From contig VXAI01000015.1 of the NCBI GenBank assembly GCA_013399305.1, forward strand, positions 1,373,965 to 1,437,964: DNA of 64,000 bases, read 5' to 3'. The notes under the pieces were generated by a model, which had not been told where the DNA came from, did no database searches, and saw nothing but the letters and a program-made list of their open reading frames with translations. Within the stretch, counting starts at the first letter, position 1, and each line of letters starts with the position of its first letter. Of the stretch, positions 10,459 through 23,700 are shown one piece after another. Both the position numbers and the translations under genes were made by a program. This DNA is from Rostratula benghalensis (lineage: Eukaryota; Chordata; Aves; Charadriiformes; Rostratulidae).

Positions 10459-13400
10459 TCAGGCAAAGGTGGTGTTGTTCCAGCCTACATTGCCAGCACT
10501 GACCTCGAAGAAGCTGACATAGATTCTGAAAGGGAAGACAGACAGGGTTAGCTGCTGAGCACAGAGTGCTGCAGGCTGGCCAGGGTGTTTCTGCTGCAGG
10601 ACACACACAGCCATGCTGTAGGCTGTCCTACAGGGACACTCCTTAGGCCTGTACTACATCTCAACAAGTTACAATTTCCTTTTGCAATTTCTGGCAGGCA
10701 TATTTGAGCATTGCATGTTGTCATCGCCACCCCCTCCATCCCTTTTTAAGGCCTTAGGTACTTGCATTCTGGGGTTCCTAGTATTTTCCTACTTCTGTTC
10801 CAGAAATGCTTATAAATAAAACAGCATCCTGAGTTCTCCTTACAAAAAGGACTAGAAATGCTTTTAGAAGTGGAAGCTTTTTAAATAGACCTCCACTTGT
10901 ATTCCACAGTCAGTAGAGGAATATGTACCGAAACTTCTCAAGTTATCAATTTAATAAATCAAGTTACTATGTCTGTACCTGGTTCTTGCACATACATGTA
11001 GTGCCTGAGCCTCCATCATTTTAACTAAAATAACTTTCACTGCTTCTGGGCATTGGCTTTGCAGCTCATGCAATTGCTCCTTTCCTCTTTTTAATTTGAG
11101 AGTTGCTCTATTGATTTGGCATTTAGCCTCCTCAAATAGAACGTTAATAGAGGAACACCAAAGGACACGTCTGGGATTAATAGCTTTAACAATCTGTGGA
11201 AAGTCATGTCAGACAAATTGCTGTACAAGCTCACCTGTCAGATGGTATGTTCAGCTGTTTGTTCAGCAGGTCACAAAGCAATTTGGAATAGACCTTGTTC
11301 TCTTGCTCCCCTATCTTGCCAATGCTGTAGAGAAAGCACATAGCACAGGGGTCTGTGGAACCACCAAAGGACATCAGCTGGTCAGGAGATACCTGTATTG
11401 CCAGATACTGTTAGAGGAAGAGAAAAATATTACTCTCCTGTGCCATGTTAGGAAGAGTTTTGAAAATCCAGGAATATTGTGTACATAAAATGCAGTCAAA
11501 ATAGGTGCATGCCTCTCAGTTACACTTTTAAAATTCTCCTGTATTTACTATATTGCACTTTCAGTCTTCCTAAACATTTTCCTGAAAGTCACAAAGATTA
11601 AAAGGTATGAAATCCAGTCACATTCCTGTGACATACCATTTGGGACCAGGCACTGCCATCATAATTCTTTCATCTATTGCAGAATGGCTGTATTCATAAC
11701 TAAAAGTACTAGCAGCATGTAATATTTATTTTTTTTAAAGAACAGGAAAAAGAGAACACTGTCAGGCACTCAGAGATACTCATCACCACTTACCAAAATG
11801 CAAATAGTTTCACTCTTGTTCTCAGTTACTCTGTGGCAAAGATCCTTCTCCCGCCTGTTGTCTTGTAAGCTTCAACCCCAGTGTGCCCAATTGCATACAG
11901 AAAGATAGGTTCTGGATGCTCAGCCCAGGTACACTGTTGGAAGGAGGACCCTGCAGGGTTGACTTTAAATTCTGAGTGGAAAGTTCAGGTGCTGCAACAG
12001 CTGGGTGACCTGTGGTACCTACAGGACCTCCTCTGAAGCACCAGTCTCTCCATGTCTGTGTGGGGAGCTGGCTGCCAGTGGGGGTGTGCAATTGCATTGC
12101 TGCTGCCATACGTTCCAGAGAGATTTTGCACCTCACTGGCTCCTGCTGCAGTCTTCCCTGCTGAGGTAAATGTGACCTGACACAGCAGAGATCTAAATCA
12201 ACACCCCCTTCGTTAAACAAAATACAGCCTAATCCTACTTTTGTCCTTGACAGAAGTACAAATAGAAGAAAGTATCTATGTTAATATTAATGACCAGCCT
12301 GCAATTTTCCGTGCTGCTAATACACAGTGTCAGATCCACACACTAGGGAATCCAGGGATCAGTTCCTTTGGCATCCATCTGGCTTCTGTTCTGATCTTAC
12401 CCACGTTTATTACCAGCGCATCGTTGGAACTCAGCAGCAATTAACCCTCTTGCTAAAACAAGCTTGCCTGAGTACCAGGAGCTGTTTGGGTAATTAGCCT
12501 TGGCCATCACTTACAGCTTGTTTGGGTACATGGTGCATCAGACCACAGTGGTATAGGATAAGCCAAAGAGATCCTGCTGAAGTACCACTTGGTTGGCTCT
12601 GTTCTCCCCTGGCTGGACACCCTGTTCTCTCAACTTTACGCCAAACCTTAAAGGCATACATGTGCCTACATCTATGCTGGAAGCAGATTACAATTATTTT
12701 TAAAAATATTACACTGAAGTGTTGGTCAGCATTGTTTTCTTCTTGGAGCTGTTAGAAATGTTTTGGTATTTTTTTTTCTTTCCAGTAGAAACAAACCGAT
12801 TTGATTTAAAAAAAAAAAATCAGTATTTTTCCCCCAAATCATACCATTTCCTGTGAGAGGAAAGCTCTACATTCCAGCCCATCCTAATCCTTTTCTTCTT
12901 TCTGTGTTATAACTAAGAGACTCTCCTTTTACTATTGCCTCCTTTGTCACGAAGTCTGCCATGTCCTCTTCCAAAAATCTCTTTGTTGTTCCCTGAATAC
13001 TTCTAAGTCCTATTACGTATCCCTTCCCTTCCACGCTGCTGCACAAACCTGTTCCAGCTGCGTCCCAGCCATGGCCTCTAGCTTTATATTCAGGACTTTG
13101 TTATGCAAGAACCACCATCTGACACACCAATATCCCACACCCCCCCTCCCCACTTCTACCCAACAGCAAGCACTTGTATGCTAGATTGATAAAAAATGTT
13201 TTTGGAAGAGGAATAGAACAAATCAGTTTTACATAAAAGTTTCATCATATTACTGCATGTGTTGTAAAAAAATAAAAAATACTCTTAGTCCGATTTACAG
13301 TTAAGGCTGCTTTCTGTGGAGACAAGGCTTATACAAGCCTAAAACATGTTTCTGACTATTCACTCAGATATTAACTCTTGTCAAACTTGGCAGAGATTGA

Positions 13401-15182
13401 GTTCCTACATGCTTGATGAGACTGGTTGATTGCACAGAGCTCAATTACTGTCCCTAGAGTAAGAGGTAGCCCTTTATCAAAAAATCTGCTGGGAAGAGGC
13501 ACAGTAGAACCAGGCTTCTCCAGGTCGATTGGCTTTTTAACTCCACATCAAATGAGTTTGATGAGAACATCCAGCCACATACAACTGTCTTTGAATGTAT
13601 ACAGCCATACAACAATAGATACATTCTATTAGTGCTGAACTGAGAAATTTTAGTTGGCCAAAGAAATATTGTACTATTAATCATCCTCCCACAGGTGGGA
13701 TCCATGGTGCAAGTCCAATGTAGAACTTCACTGGAAGTCACAAACTTTTAAAGTTTTTCTCCAAGAACTAGCTGAAATCTTGCTGCAAGAGAAGCTGGCT
13801 TCTTCATGCCTTATGCCTCGAGGAAGGAGGAAAAAAAAGTGTTCCCATCTCTTTCATAACAGCCTCCCTCTTCAGCCTTCTAGCCTTCTGTCCTAGAAGA
13901 TACAGGATGTCTGTTGATCATTGCATTATCCTTTATTATTATTATTTTAGTGTTTTTCATTTGTTCATCTCTAATCTGCCTACCTCTTTCTCAAAGGGCC
14001 TGGATGGAGTACTTTACCTTCTGCACAACAGAAGTGAAATTCCCCCGCTCCGAAGCATTGGCCTAACTCTTAATCATGTTGTAAGCCATAATAGCTCCCC
14101 AAATAATTTCCTCTTTAAATGAATTATTCTTTGTCTTTTGTGTACTTTGACTTATTAATCAGCTATTAAAAGAAAGCTTCTTGTCTTGAGAAGGTACTAT
14201 ATTCTTGAATTCTTACTGTCTCCTGTGCACACAAGCTATTGCTACCTACACATCTCAGCTACAGAGTCATTACTGGAAGCATTGACCGGATCTGAGCATA
14301 AGGCACTAATGCAGGGCTGTTTAAAATGATCCTGATTTTGACAAAACCTTGCCAGCTGCTCACAATTTTCTTTCTACCATTTTTAAGTCATTCCAAAGTT
14401 TATCCTAACATTTTCAGCTACCCTGCTTGTTCTTTAACTTTGAGCCTATTTTTCACCTTCCTTTCTCAGGACGTTTACACCAAATCTTCATTTTTTTTCC
14501 TAGGGTTCCAAAGCATCACTCCCCAGGTAAAATAAGGAACATTTTTCTGAAAACACTGTTTTGCTAGTGAATACATAGGACTTCACCAGGCCACACACAC
14601 AAAAAAAAAATAAATCTGTAACTGATTCACTTAAGTTACTGCTGCAATAGCAATGGAGTAGGTTGTAAGCAAGCTGAATGGGTCAGTTTTTTGTTCAGCT
14701 TTTATAGGCAACAGGCAATTTGGTGGCAGATAAAAAACACACATTCAGCAGGACCCAGAAAAAGTCAGAGGGTGAGGCTGCTTTCAGTCAGCAAGATTTT
14801 TGAGAGGTATTCAGAGAGACACCTTAGCATATACATAAGCACACACATCCTATGTGGAGACATACAGGGAATAACATAATACACAAAGCTAGTTCAAGTA
14901 TTTTAAGACCTCAGCAGAGCTAAATTACAGCTAACAAGTATTTGACATTTGTACAGAGAAGAGCAAGTACTGCTGGGTCATTAAGTATATTAGTTTTTAG
15001 AGACTATCACTGAGAAATAGCTCGCTGTATAGGCACAGCTGACTAAATGAAAAAGTTTGAGCATCTGGACTTACCTGTGCTGGTTTGCCCATTGCTTTTG
15101 ATAACTGCTGTGTGAGCTCCCCTGTGAAAGACTCTGGAACTTTAGCCTTGCTTATGTTTGTGTTAACAACAAACTTGGGCAT
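10459..15182 (-). CDS. MIF-like paralog (3 exons, 115 aa)
   Basis: Intact second MIF-family gene. Exons on the minus strand: 15075-15182 (108 bp, ATG at 15182), 11235-11407 (173 bp) and 10459-10525 (67 bp, TGA at 10459-10461). Lengths and phases equal those of MIF, with good GT/AG sites. About 72 of 115 residues match the neighbouring MIF by hand count. Kept, with Met as 1: Pro2, Lys33, a CxxC as CAMC at 57-60, Ile65 and Tyr96. Changed: Asn98 to Ser, in the segment IYVSFF where MIF has VYINYF. The end [10 protein letters not shown] gains an N-x-T sequon. Intron 1 is 3.7 kb. It sits between MIF and the SLC2A11-like array, so it arose by tandem duplication. It is not DDT, whose sequence differs much more. 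Function is inferred: a tautomerase-fold cytokine, activity uncertain. Confidence 0.9.
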
Positions 15183-15294
15183 CTTTAGATCACGAGAGAG
15201 GGTTTTCCTTTTAGCTCACTTTGTTCACAGCTTTTCTTCCAAACTCACCCACAAAGCAGCTTACCCCACTATGCTACTAAGCATCTCAGGAGCC

Positions 15295-15302
15295 TTTAAA
15301 TA
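15295..15302 (-). promoter_or_regulatory. TATA-like box of the MIF-like gene
   Basis: The minus strand reads TATTTAAA followed by GGCTCC, about 113 bp upstream of the start codon. Transcription from about 30 bp downstream would give a 5' UTR near 85 nt. There is no CpG island here, unlike MIF. Confidence 0.55.
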
Positions 15303-15316
15303 GTCAGTGGTACCTT

Positions 15317-15334
15317 CCTCAGGTGCACCTGAGG
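15317..15334. promoter_or_regulatory. Perfect 18-bp palindrome with paired E-boxes
   Basis: CCTCAGGTGCACCTGAGG is its own reverse complement and contains CAGGTG and CACCTG, the E-box type bound by Snail, ZEB and E-protein families. It lies about 15 bp upstream of the TATA-like box. Function is inferred from placement. Confidence 0.5.
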
Positions 15335-17679
15335 GTGGGAGTTCTTTTGGGAGAGGTGAGGCTGCCTGTGCCATCTGCAGGCTGCTGTCTGCTAATGCAG
15401 ATAATCAATGTACAGCTTTCCTAGGCTGGGGCGAGCCGGTTTTTTGCATTCTGGAAATCAAAGCATACACGATTACATGTTTGGATACAGCCTGGTCGTG
15501 GAAAACGGTAAAAAACCAACTGTTTCAGAGACTGTTTGAAAGAGGGAGAAGTATAATATGCCTCTTTATGCAAGTCTTATAATTATTAAAAATATTTAGA
15601 TGGATGTCTCGCGTGTGAAGTCTGAGACTCTTTTTGTGGAACAGACCGTAACAGAAAAACCCCAGTAGCACATGTTGTGGAGACCTTCCCTGAACTGTCA
15701 CCAAGTCATGACAAAGATGCCTTAAAATAGGGGTCTTGATTTTCCACTGGTGAGCACTGGAGGTTTGTTTTCAACTTGCTCCTTTGTTGTGCAAATAGTC
15801 TCATAACAGACAACAGGATCTCCTGAGAGACAGGAAATCCACAGGCTTTCTAAAATGAGAGGCTTTTTTTCCAGAGTGGAGTATGTGGCAGAGCTGGGTT
15901 CAGTTCTCTTTGCTACCTAGTAGAGTCTTCCATGAGACAAGTGATTTAGATGGGTCACATGGCATTTGGTAGGGGTTGTTCGCAGTGAGATGTGTGTGGG
16001 GAAAGCAGGTTGAAAATGCTGATGGGGATAAAATAAATGGTTTGTTAATATCTCCATGTTAAAGGTGATGTCTCTTTATGTCCAGTAGTTTCTATGAGTT
16101 AAGGACTTTTCTACTTGCTCCTTTCCCAGCCTGTGGAAAAGAGGGAGGGCTTTCTACAGCTTGAGCTAAATGCTTGTACTGCAATTGTGTAGTTTAAACA
16201 AATACTTTTAAATTGATTGTATGGTGTACAGTTCCTTCACTGTAGCACCACTGCTGTAAAAAGCCAGCAAATAAAAAGTCAGGCGCTAATCACTATGTGC
16301 CAGCATTCACTTACAGCTCATGTTAGTGGATTGAGTGTCCTGTACCCTGCATTCTGAAAATAACAAAAATCCTGAAAAAAAATTCCAGAAATAAAATCTG
16401 TTTGTACAAACAGTCTTTCCAGTGTATGTTTCTTATGTGAAAGTGTAAAAATCAAGTGACAGCTCTGCCCATAGGGAGAAGAATTGCTGTTTGTAATATT
16501 GATGAATCTTTTCTTCAGTGATTAGTTGGAAGCAGGTAGCGTGATCCAGAGCATTTAGTCAGAAATAGTACTATACTTGTTAGTGGTCACTTGGAAAAAC
16601 TTAGACTGTTTGTCTAATGAACTTCAACACCTATTTTTTCTGCTGGGTAAACTAATCACTCGTTATTCACAGCTTGCTTACATAACAAGAAAAACATTTC
16701 CAAAACAAACTATTTCTTCTTCTCTGAAAACATCTGATGTAATTCCCAGAAGCTGATGTACCAGGATGGAAATCAGATCCTTAGACACCACAGATGCTCT
16801 TGGGAGTGTGCCTTGTTTCCTAGCAGCCATTTTACCTCTGTGCATACAATAATATGTTTGGTGGGTTCTTCTCCCTGCCTAGAGTTACTAGGATGTTCTT
16901 TACTGAGATTCCTATTATATCTCCAGGAGGATTGTTGAACAGTACAATTTCTCTTTCAATATTTTCTGTTCTATTATCATGCCTGGAAAATTTTCCCCTA
17001 ATTTACTGTGCTAAGTTTTCAATCTGTATCTGCTTGGATCCCCCTAAACCACGTATCTGGTTTTTCCTCTATCAGCCTGTAGAATTCTATGTTTCCCCAG
17101 CCTCATGACTGATGATCATTTAGCCTTCTCAATTCTTCCTTCCCTTCGTTTACCACCTTAAATTATTTTACTTGGTTCTCCATATTTCTGGTACTCTTCT
17201 CGGAGCTATTTGTCAGCAGTTTCCTGATTATGAGGTGCTTTGAGCTGGTGAGGTCTCATTTAGGAAAGCTCAATACAAACAGCTGAGGTACCTGTGGCAT
17301 CAGGCAGGACTCCTGGGAACAAGGGACACCAACTGAGGTCCAAGGTTGTGGGCCCAGGGCTCTGAGCCAAGTCTGTGTGTGTGTTCTAGCAGGATTTGGG
17401 GTCTACGGACTGTTAATAAAATGTTTTAAAACTTCCTAAGACATATTGTCATAAAAGGGTTTTTTAATAGAAAAAAATTATACCTCTTTATATCCAGTAG
17501 GTCTTAAAACTGGATACTTAAAAACTTAAAACTGGAAACTTAAAACAGGTAAAGTCTCCTGTGAAAATGTTTAGTTATCACCCAGAAATAAAACTCTAGC
17601 ATAATGAATTTCATATCTGCATTTAAAAAACAAAAGAAATGAAAAAAGGACTAAGACACAGAAGAGCTTGCAGTCTGTT
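15335..17679. other. Intergenic between the MIF-like promoter and SLC2A11-like A
   Basis: About 2.3 kb, AT-rich. No gene, recognised repeat or SLC2A11 exon remnant seen. It holds the distal upstream region of the MIF-like gene and the 3' flank of copy A. Confidence 0.4.
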
Positions 17680-17685
17680 TTTAAT
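17680..17685 (-). terminator. Candidate polyadenylation signal ATTAAA of SLC2A11-like A
   Basis: The common variant ATTAAA on the minus strand, about 73 bp past the stop codon. A further ATTAAA lies near 17460. Which is used cannot be told from sequence. Confidence 0.3.
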
Positions 17686-17757
17686 GTTTCCTTTTTAGTT
17701 CCATTGCAACGTTGTTTCCTGTCTTTTCTAAGAGATGCAAATTTCTCCTCTGAACAT

Positions 17758-20700
17758 TCATAGTTTGGTGCAGAACAACTGCTCCTTCGGAAACTTATTT
17801 TCAGTGACTGAGGTTTCTTTTTTCCCAAAGTTCAGCTTGTTGAATTCTGCTTTTATTTCCATGATTGACTTTCCCTTGGTTTCAGGGAGATACAGGTAGA
17901 TGAAAATTGCTGATAAAGCAAGGATTGCCAAAAAGATGAGGAAGCAGAAGGGTCCAAGGTTATCCTGCAAGCAAAAATGGGAGAAACTGTAAGGAAAATA
18001 AGAATCTTGTTTCTATTTCACTGCCCTTGGGTGCAAGTCTGTGTCTTAGTAATTAAAATTCAAAGGTGTGTTCAGTATACAAACCAGGATTGGTATCAAA
18101 ACAGGAGTTTCCACCAGTCATGTTTGACCTGAGTCTGCCTGTCTCTGACAGGCCTGGGAGATTCCTGAGCAGGTTTGAAATTTGGACAGAGCTCTCGGCT
18201 CCAATGTTGTTGCAATTTGCTCCCTGTCAGCAATCACAAGTGGATCCAGTTAGAGTCACTTACAACAATCAATGGAAAAATCATCCCAAGTACAAACAGT
18301 CCCATCCAGTTGATGCAGCCAACAATCAGAAAGGCTGATGGTCTAAAAGACTGGCTGAAGATTTCAACCATGATAGATATAGTGGCTCCAGCTGAAAAAG
18401 AAGAGCAAAACACAAACCAGGTATACTGTTTCCTTGCTCCTGCCAAAGGTCCTCACAATGGCAGTGGTAGAAAATGGCATAAAGGCAGAATAGATGGCCT
18501 GCTGGCAAGTGGTCTCTGCTATGAAGGTGGAAGACTTTGATTCCAGAAAGGGAGTACAACTGTTAATTTCTGGTTTCAGTTTTTAGGTTTCTCTTGTACA
18601 TACTGGAATCCTTTTTCTGGTGCTAGTGGATCTGTGTAGTTCCTTATTGCATTGGTAGCCATTATTAACACAGTAATTTATAAATCCAGCTCCCCTTTTG
18701 GCTCCTGAGGTCAGTTCTACCTGAAGCATGTTTGTAGGCATAGAACTTAACTTCCTAAGTTAAAGAAGATGATTAATATACCTGGCAATGCTTAGAATCC
18801 TTCCTTTTTTTAGCTGACTATTTTAAAAATTGTTCTAAAAATTCTGTCTCAAACCCTCTGTAGAAGATCATACTGTATTTAAAATTATTTAGATCCTGTG
18901 ATCAGCAGTAAAATTTGAGGTATCTATATTCTTTTTCTGGCTCCCTCTTGCACATATCTACCCTTCCCAGATTTTTTCAGGACTTTTTGCCATGGGACTA
19001 GTCTGTTCTTCCTCTGCTAGTTGTGTCACCAACCAGTGTAATGCAAAATTTCCTCCCAAAATTGCCACTGAGGTACTTACATGGTCCAATTCCATAGAAG
19101 ATAACGAATAGGAAGATCAAGATAACACTGAGGTAATGCATCCAGAAAAACTGATGCTAAAAGTGAGAAACCAGTGATATCAAACTGTTAGATTCATGAT
19201 AGAATAGTAGAGATCTGTATTTTCTGCCACTGAGTCAAGTTTTCCTACATATCCTGTGAGGCAAGACGAGAAAGGTGGGCTGATGCTGAGTAAGTAGCCA
19301 GAAGTCTGTGACCCCTTTACCTGCAGTGACAGGCTCATGGTAAGGAGTGCTAGCACAGAACACATCAGTGTGTATCCTCCCCAGAGCAGCACCTTCCTCC
19401 CAAATCGGTCTATAAGGGTGCTCTGAAAAGCATAAGAAACGGGTCATAAATCCCAGTTCTCAAAAGAAATAATTCCTCCCCTCTCCATGCATTCTTTGCA
19501 GAAGACTTATTTGAATAATAGCCAGAAATCAATGCAATTTGAGAATTTCTTAATTCCTAATGAATTTGATTAACTTCTTCAAAGCAAATGCCTTTTTAAT
19601 TAAGCTGTGTTTATTAATTAGACAGTCCTAGGCTATTGTTAGACAGTTCCCTCTCTTCCATGCTGCTATGTATCAAATTGTGCACACAAACATACACACA
19701 TCTAATCCAGAACAACAGAAAATTATTTTACAGGATAAGATAAAAATGAGTCTAAAGACATACAGTTGTGCAAATAATTTGGGAAAAGAGCTGTTTTTTA
19801 TCCTGCATGTGATTTTGCAGAAGCAGAAAGATGTGTCTTAGGTTATGTAAATCTTCTCGGAGCCCAGTTATAAGTAAGGAAAAGTACAATTGTTGACCAT
19901 ATTAAATTTTTTTCTTCAAACTCAAGCCTGAAAAGACTTACACACAATATAGAGGATAAGCATTCACACAACCCAACTCCCAGGGACACATATGGAATAA
20001 GGTATTCTTCAAACTTGGCTGTGTGGAATACTTCAAAAGAATAGAAGTATATCTGAAAAATGCAGAGAGGAAATGCACCTGTGAAAAAAACTGTTGCAAT
20101 TGTGATGCAGTTCTAAGCTGGTGTAATAACATTGACTTAGAGGGGCTGGTAATGCTCCCCAGAGTTGTCTCTTGTTCTGGGGCTAAATGGAGCACTCAAC
20201 TGCATTGATTCCACAGAGCTGCAAGGTGGTCATGACAGTCATTAAGATGTAAAGTTGCCAGCGTAAAGATCGCTCTTTTATTACTTCAAGGACACGCAAA
20301 GTTTTTGTGCTTGTCATTGCAGCCTTCTCCTTCATAATGTCATCTATTTCTGCTTGATGGTCTCCTTCCCCCCAGAGCTTCCTGATAGCTGTTGGCAAGA
20401 AAAATGGGAGTGGATTATTCTACCAGTATAGCTTCATAGAGAGTGGTTGCCTTAAACCCCTTAGCCTGCCTGTCCATTGGTGTAAGTGGTGGTGCTGGTC
20501 CTGTCTGCCTCTGCCGTCTGGTTGTGTCTGGGGCAGTAGCCAGATGGAAAAAAAATGTCTTATTGATTGTCAGTATAGCATAACTTTCTAATGTTGAGTT
20601 GACTTATTTGTAAACAAAGTAAACATTTAAGTACATTTTCTTTAATAAAAAATGAACTGTTGAACCAGTTTCCTTCAAAGAAATAAAGTAGCTCCCACTA

Positions 20701-23700
20701 AAGTGAGAAATGTCAGGCATGCTAATATATACCTATCTTTCTTGTCTTTACTGATTATTGGACTGAGTGAAGCCCCAGGTTAGTACAGCCGTATTGCCAT
20801 AAGTACCTCAACTCTCTTATTTAGTACTGCCTCTGCTATACTCGATGGCACTGCCCTATGCTGTACAGCTCTGCCCTGCTTTCTTGTCTTGTATAGAGGC
20901 TGTCACTCTAACATACCAAATGAAGTGAAGTAAGTGAGGAAAGTAGACACTCTACCTTTCCTGCAGGCTTCCTCATTACCCTTCTGTATCAGGAGGTAGG
21001 ATGGTGAATCGGGGAAAAATGGGAGAGTAACCAGTTGAACCAATGCTGAAAGTCCACTAGATGCTAACAACCATGGCCACAAAGCTTCGCTTCCTAAAAT
21101 CTCCCTGGAAAGTGTATGTGAAACAGAATTATGCCAAAATAATTAAATGAATGCTCAGGAATTTTTTCTGGGTGATAAAGATTGCTCAAATTCCATTCAA
21201 GGGTGCAGTGGAGCAAAATTCTGAATTGATAATTTGACAAATTTCACAAAGGTGGCTATTTTTATTTTGGACCATTTTAAAGAAATTATTTGACATTTTG
21301 AAAAACTTCCTTAATATTAGGATCCAATATAATGCTTAGAGAGCTGGTAAAACTCATTTGACCAATGTTTGACCACAGGACCACAACATCTTCATATAAG
21401 TGCAGTAAATTTTGAAGGGGAAATCCCCTAGTACAAAGGGTGTGGAAATAAAGAAAAAATCAGATTATGAGTAATTAATTTTCTGTCTCCTGTATTTAAA
21501 ACTATATATTTGCCACAAATACGATCAAAACTTTTCTTCTGGTATAATTGAAGGCCTATTTTGGAGAAGATGAGAGTGTTTCTCAGTCACGGACTAGGTG
21601 AGAGGATAATGTTATAGAAAAATTTCTACTACTTTTAGTGTAACCTGAGAGAAAGATTGGAGAATTTACCGTAGTCCAACAACCTGTCCTGTGAGTTTTC
21701 CCAGTGTCAGAAAAACAGCAACTGTGGAGTTGGTAAATCCACGTAGCTTCTTGGGTGAAATCTCTCCTACGTACTGAGGATGTATATTGAGAGAGAAACC
21801 TTTAACAAAGAAGAGGAGAAATGACTGTTAAAATATTTAGAAAAGCTTAGCTTTCTGTCTCCATCCTCTTTTACATTGTTTCCATTCTAGTATTTGGATT
21901 AAAATTTCTTGCAAAAGGATGATGTCTTTCACTTTTATGAAGTGCCTAGTTTATTTGCTTTAAAAACCATTCTCCAAGAATGGTAATATCTGTAGAGACA
22001 ATCCTGGGATAGCAAGGATGCTTGCATTTCACTGTGGAATGAGCACACACATACCTGTACCAATGCCATAAAGAAAGCGTCCGACCAGAATCATCTCAAA
22101 AGATCTGGCTGTTTTACTGAAGGCCATGAAAAGTGCTGCTATCAGCATGATCAGGTTCGTGAACATTTGGCACTTTTTTCTGAAAGAGAAAAAAAAAAAA
22201 GGGAATCTCATGTACTCTTTTGACTAACCTTGCTGTGATGGGAAGTGTGGCACAGCCATTCCTGGTGTTTTGAGGAATGACTGAAATACTTTTGACTTTG
22301 GAGAGTCAAAGTGATTCTTTAAAATTTCAGGATCCTTTGGATTTTATTTCATTAGTATTTCTTAGAATTTAAACAATGTGAACACTTTGTGAGCAGTACG
22401 CAGTGCGAGTGGGGAAAGAGATCAAAGAACTGGCCCAGCTTGTCACCAAGATTTTTAAATTGCTAGAACTCCTTATAAAATGCCAGGTTGTTCCCCAGAA
22501 ATAATCTGAGTCTGTGGCTCCTACTCTAGAATGGCTCATATTAAAAACACTCTTGACTAAATGGGTGTGATCTGAGATGGCAGAAAGAGTTTTTAGAAGC
22601 GTATTTCAAAAGACAGTCTGTGTGAATCGTGAGCTGGTATGTTCACAACCCTGATGTCTCAGGCTCAAATCAGATTTTTGCACTCAGTAGTTTTGCCATG
22701 GCATTTGCTAGACAAGAGTCCTCTTGCACACATTAAGGATTCACAGAGATCCTGTGTTTAGAAAACTGTAATTCAGCAAGTATTTTATCATGTGTTAAAC
22801 AATCCATGGGAGAAGCCCATGATCTTGTTTTCAGTCTTGGGAGACCCTCTGCATGTGGGATGAGGCAGTGTCCCACAAGAAATTTCTTGGGGGCACTTAC
22901 CTGATAGGAAAGAACACAATTGCAGGCAGGCTAAGATGGTTTGTTGAGACCCATATGAGGGGCCTCTGGATCAGTGGGTTGTGGAGCAGATCTTTAAGTG
23001 GGTCACACCAAGTAGATATGTTTGCCAATTTCTCTGCAAATGAAATTAGTGGTGTTACACAAGGCACTGAGAAAAGACCACACTGGTGAGGAATCTTTTC
23101 TCCATCCAGTGGGAAGCATAGTTTGGAACTGACTTTCAGTGAAATGAATTGCCAACAACAGAGATGTTCCTTGGATAATTTGTTTTGGTGCTGATTGTAT
23201 CTTTACAGCATAGTTACAGACAATTTATTTTTTTCTATTCTGTCCACATTTTCACTAGAGTAGATATGAATATTTAATATAATGTCATCACCCCAGCATT
23301 AGTCTATTTGAGTGGAAATTTGGCTCTTCTTTGACACATAATGGTATCTTCAACACAGTGGTTTCCAGGTGGTTAGGGTGATGGCTTATACCATGTTACA
23401 AACACGAGACACACAGTCCCTTTTTTGGGGGGCTTAGAGATTGGGAGGTCTTTGTGAGAGTCAAAGGGGATCTTGAAGAGAACAGAAGGCAGTTACACTG
23501 TCCTGCTACTCCCAGAGGCACTGATCCAGTGATGTGTTGGTGAATTCATCCTTTACAGAAGTACAGTTTGTTGGAGAGGGCAGATAAACAAGATAAAAGA
23601 CTGTTTGCTACTTGGAAGAAGTGGATGTACTAGCAAACCAAATCAGTTTAGAGTTCAATCAGACTGCTTCAACCAAGAAGAGGTTTATTGGTTCACGTTG

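Noticed and set aside
11096..11488. 130-aa plus-strand frame
   Set aside because: Antisense shadow of exon 2 of the MIF-like gene.
19081..19150. Shorter exon 10 for copy A using the inner acceptor (CATCAG before TTTTTCTGG)
   Set aside because: It keeps the frame but gives 70 bp; the acceptor 6 bp upstream gives the 76 bp found in B, C and D and aligns H-Q with D-W of B.
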